DNA of 64,000 nucleotides from Cephalopachus bancanus (lineage: Eukaryota > Chordata > Mammalia > Primates > Tarsiidae). Position numbers and translations under genes: made by a program. Numbering within the stretch: position 1 is the first letter of the stretch; the number at the start of each line of letters is the position of its first letter. Where the stretch lies: NCBI GenBank assembly GCA_027257055.1, contig JAPVLO010000123.1, positions 2,790,001-2,854,000 of the forward strand, given 5' to 3'. Below, piece after piece: positions 54,180 through 64,000 of this stretch. The notes below the pieces were generated by a model, which was not told where the DNA came from, did not search any database, and saw nothing but the letters and a program-made list of their open reading frames with translations.

Positions 54180-56110
54180 CAGCATTTTAAAATTTAGTGT
54201 AAAATGTATCATACCTAAGAAAAAGTGTATAAAACATGTCTGAACAGTTCACAGTTTAAATAATTATTAATAATAATAATATGAGCATAGAAGAACCCAC
54301 CCATCCCTTCAGGTTAAGAAATAGAACATCTCCACACCCTACAAGCCACTGTATGCCCCTCTTTCACCCATCTCCCCTCCATCAAGGTAACCACTATCCT
54401 CAATTTAGCAATCATCATTTTTTTCGTTTGTTTTTCTTTATAACATTACCACCTATGAATATATTCCTAACAAATACATTGTATGGTTTATTCTTATTTG
54501 AGCTTTACATAAAATAAATCACTATATTGTTCTGTGACTTCTTTGGCTCAATCTAACATTTTTGGGGTTCATCCTTGCTGCTGGGGTTGGCTGCAGTTCA
54601 CTCATCTTCATTTATTTATTTTTTATTTTTTTATTTTTTTGAGTTGGAGTCTCACTCTGTTGCCCAGACTGGAGTGCAGTGGCATGCTCCTGGCCACCGC
54701 AGCCTCAACCTGCTGGGCTCCGGCGATCCTTCCGTCTCAGCCTTCCAAGTAGCAAGAACTACAGGCATGCACTACCACATCCAGCTAGTTTTTTATTTGT
54801 TGTAGAGATGAGGTCTCACCAAGTTGCCCAGGTGGGTCTCGAACCCGCTGACTCAGACAATCCACTCACCTCGGTCTCCAAAGTGCTGGGATTACAGGCT
54901 GAGCCACCAAGTTCAGCCTTCATTGTTGTTTATATTCCTTCTATTGTAGAAATAACCACAATTTATTTATTCATTCAACTGTGAAGTACATTCGAATTGT
55001 CTCTAGAGTTTTTGTTTGTTTTTGTATTTTGAACAATGCTGCCTATAAACTTTTTAAGACATCTTCTACACAGGTACGAGATTTTCCTTCAGGTTTACTC
55101 TCAATAGGGAATTGCTAGTTTTCAGGGTATGTGTTTGTTCAGCTTTATCAAGTAAAGTCAAACTATTTTCTAGAATGATTGTAGCAATTGAAATTCCCTC
55201 TAGAAGTTCCTTGTATCAGTTCCTTGCTTCTACTGTCTTCACATTCTCTCTAACTCTTAGTATTATCTAGGTTTTAATTTTTGTCAATCATTTGAGTGTG
55301 AAATGGTATCTCATTGTAGATTTAATTTATTTGGGTATCCCTGACTTCTAATGATATTAAACATCTTTTCACATATTTATGGGTCATTTGTATTTTGTTT
55401 TCTTCTGTGAGATGATGATACATGTTGTTTGTGCAATTTCCTATTGGCTTGTCTATCTTTTTCTTATTAATTCAGTTTTGTTTGTTATATTGCAAACATC
55501 ATTTCTTGGTTCTGTTGTAAGGCTCTTTGTCCTATTTATGGTGAATTTGATAAATAGAGACTATTAATTTTAATTTAATTTAGTATAACAATCTTTTCTT
55601 TTGGTTTATATATTTATATCTAGTTTAAGAAATCTTTCCCTACCTGATATTTTCTTAAATTGTGTTTTAAAATCTGGCAGTTTTGCCCTTTAGGTTTATG
55701 TCTTTAATACAGGTGATTTTTATGTAGGGTGTAAGGTAGGGATTCCACTGTATTGTTTCCATAAAAATAACATAACAAATTATCCTGACTCAGTCCTTAA
55801 ATAGGTACATTTTCTCTACTGTGATCAGCAGAGAATTCTCTATCACAAACCAAGTTTCCTTGTACAGTTGGCTTTCTTCTGGGCTCTATTGGTGTTTATA
55901 TCAATGCCTGAGGAATACCACACTGTCTTAGTTAACGGTGCATTATAATAAGCTTTCCTCTCTGGTGGAGCAAGACTCTCCAACTCTTATTCTTTGGAAT
56001 TGTCTCGGCCATGACTCTTCCCTACAAATTTCAGAATTCGCTCGCAGAGTTCCATGAAAAATCCCACTTGACTTTCAACTATGATTGCATTGAATCTATA
56101 ACCTGGGTGA
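54180..56110 (-). mobile_element. Old L1 fragment, antisense, split by an Alu
   Basis: GAACAATGCTGCCTATAAAC, GGGAATTGCTAG, TGAAATGGTATCTCATTGTA, AATACCACACTGTCTTAGTT and GATTGCATTGAATCTATAAC appear in the order of inverted L1 ORF2/3' sequence. Highly decayed. Confidence 0.8.
54613..54917 (-). mobile_element. Alu, young lineage-specific form, inside an L1
   Basis: Short flanking repeat CTTCATT at 54606-54612 and 54918-54924. L1-type sequence is continuous on both sides. The T-rich end has (TTTAT)n variation. Confidence 0.9.
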
Positions 56111-56394
56111 CTCCAACTCGAAAAACAAAACTATATAGTTCTGGGGGGATTTGCAAACTCCTGTATAAAATACATCTCAGAATCCCTCAAAATTAATCCT
56201 CTAGTGTCTTGAGCTCTCTCTTCTTTTTACTCAGAAAACACTACCAATGGTTTCATTACCAGTAATACATTTGAACCAAAGTGATGCTTACAATTACCTT
56301 CCAATTTCCTTTCTATGTGTCTCACTGCCCTCTGATGTCTACTTATGGGAAACCCAACAAGTTAAACTCTTTTGGCAGCCCAGAGAGGCAGGAT

Positions 56395-56660
56395 GGTGAC
56401 TAGGTGAAAAGCATGGACCTAGGAGTCCCTTTGTCTGTATTTTAATACTGGCTCCACCACTATCTGTGGAATCTTGGCCAAGTCTCCCTATATCTCTGTG
56501 TCTCAGTTTCTTCATCTATACAGTGGGTAAGATGATGATGATGATAGGAATACTCACCTCATAAAATTGTTAAGAGAATTAAATGAGTAAATACATGTAA
56601 AGCACTTAGAACAGTGTCTGGTGTAGCATACACGTTATTTCTTGTTGTTATCAAAACGTT
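56395..56660 (+). repeat. MIR, near full length
   Basis: ACTGGCTCCACCACTATCTG, GTCTCAGTTTCTTCATCTAT and TGTAAAGCACTTAGAACAGT. Confidence 0.9.
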
Positions 56661-56784
56661 TAATTTCTCTATGCCTGTGGGAGGCAGAATCTTCTCCAGA
56701 ATTTTAATTTAGGTTTATCTGTCCTCAAATTACAAAACTGGGATAAAATAGCAACTATGGTTTGGTATAAAAATTGCACATGTG

Positions 56785-56960
56785 GCCCTTGGAGTTAAAA
56801 GATAAAATTTTGTTTCAAAGCCTGGCATTATTACTTGCCAGCTTGGTGATTTTCGACTTCTGAGACTGTGTCCCCACTTGTAAAATGGGGATAACAATAC
56901 TTGGTACCTCCAAGATGGTCTCCCAGACCATGAACAGAGAACAAATATCATCTACCATTA
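56785..56960 (+). repeat. MIR
   Basis: TCAAAGCCTGGCATTATTAC, TGAGACTGTGTCCCCACTTG and TAAAATGGGGATAACAATAC. Confidence 0.85.
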
Positions 56961-57229
56961 AGATGATCAATGGATAACACTATAGGAAGGGTCACAGTTA
57001 TCAAGGCTCTGTGATGCCAGGAGTAGTCATGTCCTCAAAGGTCACTGCTTCTTCCCAGAGACTCTGCCTTTTTTCTACTTCTCCAGCTCACACCATTGTA
57101 GCAGATTTATAAAAGATGAAGATTTCTGGTTCTCAGCCCTAAAATTTGAATTCAGTGTGTCTGCAGTGGGAGCCAGGAATCTGCATATTTGTGGCATGTT
57201 TATTCCTGTTAAAAAAAATAATAATTCCA

Positions 57230-57527
57230 AGCTGGGCACAGTGGCTCATGCCTATAATCCCAGCACTTTGGGAGACAGAGGCCAGAGGATCGCCTGAGCC
57301 CAGGGGTTCGAGATTAGCCAGGGCAAGTTGGCAAGATCTCATCTCTACAATAAGTCAAACAATTAGCTGGGCATGGCAGTGCATGCCTGTAGTTTTAGCT
57401 ACTTGGGAGGATGAGGCAGAAGGATCGCCTGAGCCTAGCAGGTCAAGGCTGCAGTGGCCATGATAGTGCTACTGCACTCCAGCCTAGGTGACAGAGTGAG
57501 ACTCTGACTCAAAATAATAATAACAAT
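57230..57527 (+). mobile_element. Alu, intermediate form, 13-bp target-site duplication
   Basis: AATAATAATTCCA at 57217-57229 and 57528-57540. It starts AGCTGGGCACAGTGG and has CAAGTTGGCAAGATCTCATC, an intermediate step towards the young form. Confidence 0.9.
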
Positions 57528-58095
57528 AATAATAATTCCAGTATCAGCGATATGTTTCATAATCTTTGTCCCAAGTTGAGAGTGGCTACAGTCATTTGAA
57601 CTTGCTTTGCCCAGTGCAATGCCTTCTTTCCCTAGTCCTCTTTTTGCTCTGATCCCATTTGGCAAAAAACAGCCATTTCCTAGCTGAGCCATCCTTTCTC
57701 AGGGAGGCAGGAACAGGTGCCCTTTGAAACATGAAAGGGAGAAAAGCTGCTTCATGGTCTCGTCTAGGGGACTGACTTAGAGGTGCCAGAAGCATCCATC
57801 AAACCCCTAGAGCAGGTGTATGGGTAGAGAGGGGACAGAGGTGTGAAGTGCAGCCTCTTCAAGGTGATATGCCTTGAGGTTTTGGCACAGGGTTGTCCAC
57901 AGTAAAGCCAAGGGCTGGGGGATGCAGCACCCAGTCTGGGCAGGTTGGTCCTGCTCTGCATTCGTGCCCTGGATTCTGAATTTAATAAGCCACTTGGTTA
58001 TAGTGGTGCAGGCAGTAGTTTGTACTCCATGAACTACACACAGAGGACACCTACCTGAGGCATGTTCTTAGGAGTCTTCTTCATTCCTCTCCTTT

Positions 58096-58158
58096 ATTCT
58101 CAGCCCTCAAGATGAAAGTCGGGTGGTCTTTGGGTATTCTCAGCCCTCAAGATGAAAG
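58096..58158. repeat. 40-bp period tandem duplication
   Basis: ATTCTCAGCCCTCAAGATGA with AAG occurs at 58096 and again at 58136. Confidence 0.85.
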
Positions 58159-58364
58159 GGTGGGGGGACTAGGAGACATGGCTCAGGGCAATGATTTGCT
58201 GCCCCCTTTGTGGTAAACACCATCACCCCCTCTTCTTGTTTCTTTGGAAGCCCCAATGCCTGAATTCCTTAATGTGATGAGCAGGCATAGTGGCTCTCAA
58301 CTTCCATTCCAATTGCTTGGGAATTCAAATTCTAGCTTTCACTTAGCTTTTTGTCACCCTGGGC

Positions 58365-58500
58365 TGATGTGTGCCTCCGTTTTATTAAATAGGGCTCATG
58401 ATAGTATCTATCTCATAGAGTACTTGCAAGGCTTAAATGCATCAGGCACTGTGAAGTGCATACACAATGGCTGACACATACTGAAGACACAATAGACATT
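58365..58500 (+). repeat. MIR 3' half
   Basis: GTGCCTCCGTTTTATTAAAT, CTCATAGAGTACTTGCAAGG and ACACAATGGCTGACACATAC. Confidence 0.75.
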
Positions 58501-58539
58501 TGCTATACATTTGGCAGTCCTATTCACTGAACAAACTGG

Positions 58540-58705
58540 GTCTAGGCACTAGGCTAAGTATTATTTCATTTAATACTCACTACTATGATTTTCATCTTAG
58601 GCTTTAGATTATAAGACTCAATGCTGAAAGTGGTTAGATGCCTTGTCCTAAGTTGCAGAGTTAGTGTGGGACAGAGGGTGGGATTTGAATCCAGGTCCAG
58701 GCTGG
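58540..58705 (-). repeat. MIR, antisense
   Basis: TTTAATACTCACTACTATGA and GTGGGATTTGAATCCAGGTC. Confidence 0.65.
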
Positions 58706-60269
58706 CCTCAGGGCACACACTCTTCACCCTGTCCCATCCTGGTGGCTCAGTGACTTTCTGACTGGTTACCATCCCTCCCTGCTCAAGCTCCCCATTCCCC
58801 ATAGGGCCGCTCACACTTTTTGGCTGGGAACCTTGAGGCTGTGGCTGTGGCTGAAGCATTTCTGAGCCCCAACATTGCCTAGTCTTAGCCACCATCTTCT
58901 CTGTCCCTTTCCCCTTGAGAGACTAGAGTCCTTCCCTCTCCAAGGCTCACCTGCTCCCACACTGATCCCTCAGGACCAGCCCTGCCACTGCCTCTGGGGC
59001 CTGTCCCAAGCCCCATTCTCTTTCTCTTCTATTTTTCTTCTCTGTTCTCCTTCCCTTTGTCCTGGTCACCTGTCCAGGTCTTCAGCATCTGCTGACGTCC
59101 TCTACTCTCTGCTGCTGTGCTATTCTTTTTCCCCTCCTTCCAGGTAGCTGGCAGAAGACCCCTCCATGTCTTCACCCCCATTTTCAAGGTCCCACACGGT
59201 AGTGGCAGAACAAGCTCAGACCACGGCTCTGACGTGGTCCCAGGCTCTTCCCACACTCACATTCTCTCTGTGGAGTGTTTCTCAGACCAGTCTGGCATTG
59301 TACCGAAGGAGTGAGATGCAGGACAGACAGGTTTTCATGAGGAGGTCAGGAAGATTTGGAGGTCCAGGTGAAGGCTTTATGGTGGCAGTTGGAGGATGGT
59401 CAGGCTGGGCAGGTTCTTGGTGATGACAGAGTGGGGGAGAGGTTATAATTAGGTCATCACTGCCTGTTCCATGGGCCACAGAAAAACACACACCAGTCCT
59501 CCAGTGCACATACTTCCCTTGTGAGGGGACTGGTAGCTGGTTTACATGGCCCATGTGTGGATGTGGGTGACTGAGCTGAAGTTAGTTCCTGCACTCGTCC
59601 CCATCCATTATGATAAGGCAAAGCATGTGGAGGTTAGAGAAGAATGAGGGACAGTCTTACTGGCCTCAAGAGTGAACATACAGTCACAGAGGAGAGGCCA
59701 CATGTATATTCTGTGGGACCGAAGGGCAGGCCCAGAGCCGATAAGAATAAGACCTCAGCTCACCGTGGCCCAGGAGGAAGCTGGAATGGCTCTGTCCACG
59801 ATGGCCAAGGCTGCCCTTGGAGGTGTGAGTGCCCTGCTCACCCTTGCTCCCAAAGGCTTCTAGGCTGAGTCTCTTGGAGAACAATTTCCCTCAGACTGTT
59901 TGCCTGAGGGCCTGTTAGGCAGGCCTTGAGCTGGGCCTATGACACTGGGGAGAGAGCTGGGAAAGGGGCATTAGGAAGGAAGAGGCTTCATTTCAAGGTT
60001 TTGCAAATTTGCCAATAATTTCCTACTCTTTTTCCTCCCTGTCCCCGCTCCCATGCCTAATAAACCCTCTCACCATACTGCCATTTGCTTAAGAGCCAGG
60101 ACAGGAGAGCTTAGAGGACTTCACAGCTCTTTCCTAGGGAGAGTGGCAAAGCACTTTGCTGTGTTTTTTTTTTTTAGCCCTGATTATAGGAGGAGTGAGT
60201 ATCATTCAGTCTAGGTGCTCATGTGTCTGTAACGACTCTCTCTCACTGATCCCCAGTTCAGCGTGTGTG

Positions 60270-60905
60270 TATGAGGCTTAACACACACAGAAAAGTGAAT
60301 TAATTGTAAGTGCACTCCTTTTTTTTTGAGTCAGAGTCTCATTCTGTCACCCAGGCTGGAGTGTCATTGCATGCTTACAGCTACCACAGCCTCAGCCTGT
60401 TGGGCTCAGGCAATCCTTCTGTCTCAGTCTTTCAAGTAGCTGGAACCACAGGTACATGCCACCACACCTGGCTAATTTTTAAAATTTTTTGTAGAGACAA
60501 GGTCTCACCAAGTTGCCCTGGCTGGTCTTGAACCCCTGGACTCAGGTAATCCTCTTGCCTCCACCTCTCAAAGTGCTGGGATTACAGGTGTGAACCACCA
60601 TGCTTGGCTATAAGTGTACTTTTTATATAGTAAATACATCTATGAAATCATACCCAGGCTATTCAAAAAAATGACCAGCAACCCAGGAGTCCCCCCTTTC
60701 ACTTCTCCTTGTCAACGCCTCCTCCCTCCTCCCTAAAGGTAGTCACTATATTGACCTCAAACTGCATATATTTGTTTTGCCAGTCAAAATAATTTTTGGG
60801 TATCATTTTTGTGTATGTTTAAAGTGTATACAAATCATATCATTTTGCATGAATCCTTTAGCAAATGTTCTTGAGATTTTTCCATGTTGATACTTTAACT
60901 TCCTT
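60270..60905 (-). mobile_element. Old L1-like fragment, antisense, split by an Alu
   Basis: The text on either side of the Alu (60319-60609) resembles decayed L1 3' sequence, for example AAATCATATCATTTTGCATG. No coding capacity. Confidence 0.5.
60319..60609 (-). mobile_element. Alu, intermediate form, inside an old L1
   Basis: Imperfect flanks GTAAGTGCACTCC and ATAAGTGTACTTT. It contains CCTGTTGGGCTCAGGCAATC and CACCAAGTTGCCCTGGC. Confidence 0.9.
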
Positions 60906-62659
60906 TTTAAAGCAAACATATTTAATTAAGAAGAGTGAGTTGATTTAAAAGGAAACAGCAAGTGTATATACTAGGACAAGTTGAGAAGGAGTGCCAGAAT
61001 TCAGGAAACATTGGATCTAACCCCACTACCTTCCACTTTTACGGGTGTGCAAACCGAGATCAGAGGGAGAAAAAGCTGTATTCCTGGTCACTTTGCATGT
61101 TCATGGCACAAATGGGACCAGACTCCAGTCCAAATGCCTGAGGCCAGAGATCTTTTCTACTATGTCATGTTGGCAAGAAGCGTCTCCCTTCTGCCCCACC
61201 CCACCCTGTAGCAACAGATATCAGCTCTATTTCCTAGCCAAGGTTGGCTTCTAACCTTGAACTGCCAAAAGTAAGTTGTTTTTGTTGAATCAATTGTTTT
61301 AGAATTAAGCCTAGAGTTGGGGTGGTATGGTGTTGGGGGACCCAGTCCCACAAGGCAGCTGTCCTGCCTTCAAAGTTATGACAAGTCTTCCACTTGACAG
61401 TCCACCTTGGTGACCTATATTTTAACATGTGCTATTAGATTATTGCTAATGAGACATCTTAGGGATAAAAGAATTATGCTCGCTGCCGGGCTATGGTAAA
61501 AGTACAATTGAATTAAAGGCTGAAATCGTTTAGGACTCTGCTAGACAACCTGTCCCCCAGGCTGGGCCCGAATGGAGATATTAAGCTTTGGAAAAATAAG
61601 TATAATTGATCTAAGGGTAACTTCCCTTGTCTAAATTAAATAATGTGATTGTTACAGGCAGAAAGGCTTTGGATGAGGAGCCGGACGGAAAAGGCTCGCT
61701 ATCTGCAAACAAAGTTATAAGTAAAAGCCCCAGGGAATTGACTTTTCCCTGATGAGCTGAACACCCTCCTGATGGCTTCTGAGAGTCCACTTGGGCATCA
61801 GCAGAAAATGGACCTGGTCTGAATGTCATAAAATATGAGGTTTGCCAGGCACCCCTGACCACCATCCTTACCAGCCCCTTCCCAGAACCTGAGCAGCTCA
61901 TGTCCCCCAGGCAGGCTGTCTAGTGTCGGCACAGCTCTCTCTTGGCTAGAAGACATTTTTCTGCTGGTGGCTGACTAGTTGCTTTTGTGCCCACCCATGT
62001 GAGCCTTGCCCTTACGGTTGCCTAAGGTCAATACCATCCACCTCCCCGGGGCAAGCTTCCACACCCCTGTACCATCATCTATCATTGCACAACTGTGTGG
62101 GCATGCCAACCGCAGGCTAGTTCGTCAGCAGAGAGCTGCATTTGCCAAACTTCAGAGACCCAAGCCCTGTCTCCAAGGGGCTCCCTTTCTCTGGCCCAAA
62201 CATTTGCATTCCACCAGCACATTCATTCGTTCTAGGTTATTTGGAGGCAGTACTACTCCTGATGCTGTTCAAAAAAAGGCAGTTGCTGGCATCTGGAGTC
62301 TCCCAGGCAAGAAGAAGTCCTGCAAACCTCTGAGGGCTGAGATTTCTCACCTCCTCCCTTTATTCCATTCTATCCACACTGGCTGCTCCCTCTGCCTCCC
62401 CCCAGCTTCTGTCTGTCCCAACCCTCAGCAACACAGCTGATTGCCTGCAATGTGGGAACTGGGCCTTCCCAACTATTCTTACCATGCCTCCAAATATTGC
62501 TGTTTTTATGCCTTAAACCTCATAAGCTGTCTCTTGTTTTAAGTGTCACCTTCTTCTGGTTAAAGACCAGCTGGATTATATAAATAAAAGAGACTCTTTC
62601 TCTCCCTCCATCCTTTCTTTCTCTCTCTCACCTCTCTTTCTTTCCTGCCTTCCTGCCTT

Positions 62660-63360
62660 CCTGCCTTCCTTCCCACAGTACTTCCTGAGTCACTCCTATG
62701 TTTCAGGAACAATTCTATGAGCCAGGACTACAGTGGTAAACAAGACAGGTGAGGTTCCTGCTTAAACTCAAGCACAGGGAAAAGTCTAAACACAAATAAA
62801 TGAGCACATAAATAAGATATGAATAGATATTGACAAGTGCCCTGAAGAAAATACCAGAGTGGTAAGTTAGACACAGACTGTCTTAGAAGGGCCCTTGGCC
62901 AGGTGTTCAGGGACGTCTTCTCCAAGGCTTCTCAGGTTGAGAGACTCAGCCCTGCAGAAAAGTAGGGAGGAGTAACTTAGGAAGAGGCAGCACTGAGGTC
63001 TAGAAGCACCGGTGTGAGATGGAGGAAGGCAGACTGGCAAGAAGGGCAATGCCACCCAAGTTGTGAGCAAGGGGAGATCAGAACAAAGAGGCAGGTAGTG
63101 GCCTGATTTTAAGGAACCTATGGTATCTTTGGCCACTCTGAGGAGTATGACTTTTAATCTCAAAACAATGAGAAAGCCATTGAGGACTGTGTAGCTGGGC
63201 AGCGTGATCAAGTTTATATTTTAGAAGGTCTGTCCAGCTGCTGTGTGCAGTGGTAGGCAGGGATGAGGCAGGGGCCACTCAGGAGGTTCTGGTATCACCC
63301 AGGAGAGGTAAGAGCAAGGAGGGAGAGTTGAGGCTCTCCTCTTAGGCAGGAGGAGAAAGA
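62660..63360 (-). repeat. Old interspersed repeat of L2 3'-UTR type, antisense
   Basis: GAGCCAGGACTACAGTGGTA, TTTTAATCTCAAAACAATGA, GAAAGCCATTGAGGACTG and TGTCCAGCTGCTGTGTGCAG are phrases of a very common ancient mammalian repeat. My assignment to L2 is tentative. Confidence 0.5.
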
Positions 63361-64000
63361 CTGGCAGGAAAACTAAGGTGGTTGTAATGACAGTCTAAAG
63401 CCCACCACACAAGGGTCATCTGGACATATTTTCTGATTCTAAAAAAATATAAAGAAATGTTTAAAAGCTAAATGAACTTTCTCTTTAGTTCTTTACAGTT
63501 ACAATTGCCCGGGTTCAGAAAACTGGCTAACTTCCCCAATCTTGCTGGAAAATCATACTGAAGCCTCTCTCTGCCTTTCATACAAACTGGATCGGCTTTA
63601 AAGGCTACTGGTCCCTGAATGACTCACTCTTTGGATCAGTCTGTGAACCAGGACAGAACACAGATTTTTTTATTGTTCTTAATTATGTCCCCAAACCTTA
63701 CCCTGTCAACAAAAAAAGGTGACTTTTAATATGTGGAACAGGAGAAACTCTATTCCTCCAAGGGTTATCAAGTTTGAAAGACTCTCCATAGTCACCACCA
63801 GAGATGATGATGCTTTTTAAAGCAGAAGTGCATGCTCTAACTTTTGCAGTATGAGCGTTTCCTGTTACATTAGGAGAAAAAATTAATTGACTCTTGTACA
63901 CCTCAATTTTCTTCATTGCACTACACACAGGATCCACTCTTTTGACCTCAACTTTCCCTTCTGTGAAATGGTCCCCAGCATTCACTTCTGTTCTGACATT

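Larger units (their letters stand above)
48721..64000. other. Upstream flank of SLC6A2, no gene recognised
   Basis: About 15 kb of repeat-rich DNA with no exon-like coding stretch. The stretches 51740-52440, 53560-54170, 57545-58360, 58900-60270, 61000-62600 and 63370-64000 look unique; I see no gene or known repeat in them. By human synteny LPCAT2/CAPNS2 would lie further upstream, outside the window. Confidence 0.75.

Noticed and set aside
59644..59868. Possible processed pseudogene (three overlapping open frames)
   Set aside because: No frame resembles a protein I recognise, and there is no poly(A) tail or target-site duplication.
62006..62440. 144-codon frame in the upstream flank
   Set aside because: No domain, no exon-like splice sites at its ends, composition like non-coding DNA. 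Distant exons of a neighbouring gene would need transcript data.

Overview
The window is mammalian nuclear DNA, almost certainly from a primate. Primate origin is shown by many dimeric Alu elements, plus L1, L2, MIR, MER5A, MER20, hAT and MaLR-LTR relics. The youngest Alus are not human AluS or AluY. Five copies share a distinctive form with a 2-base loss in the A-box region and GC-rich right-arm changes, which points to a non-anthropoid primate. They lack the right-arm text I associate with lemur and loris Alus, so tarsier is my best guess, but that is inference.

The window holds one protein-coding gene, SLC6A2, the noradrenaline (norepinephrine) transporter NET, on the minus strand. All 14 coding exons can be placed to the base between 47667 (ATG) and 4373 (TGA). 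Every junction is GT-AG, the phases agree throughout, and the joined CDS is 1854 nt (617 codons plus stop), the same length as human NET. A 5' non-coding exon ending at 48192 is joined to the first coding exon by a 473-bp intron. Both lie in a CpG island at about 47370-48720 that holds the promoter.

Layout from low to high coordinate: 1-4372 is 3' UTR and downstream sequence with candidate poly(A) signals. From 4373 to 48192 lies the gene, with large introns of about 10.9, 10.7 and 7.7 kb filled with repeats. From about 48700 to 64000 is the upstream flank, which contains repeats but no gene I can recognise.

The repeat landscape is layered. Old L2, MIR, L1 and DNA-transposon relics are cut by Alus whose target-site duplications can often be read directly. 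Examples are an Alu in a hAT element with 8-bp flanking repeats (31061-31587), an Alu in an L1 (about 54180-56110), Alus in L2s, and a MER20 in an L2. A local duplication of about 260 bp lies in the intron between coding exons 5 and 6.

I found no undescribed biological system, no RNA gene and no second gene. The most useful follow-ups are the lineage-specific Alu subfamily, the possible read-through C-terminus after exon 14, the very long polypyrimidine tract before exon 13, and the homeodomain-like motifs in the promoter.
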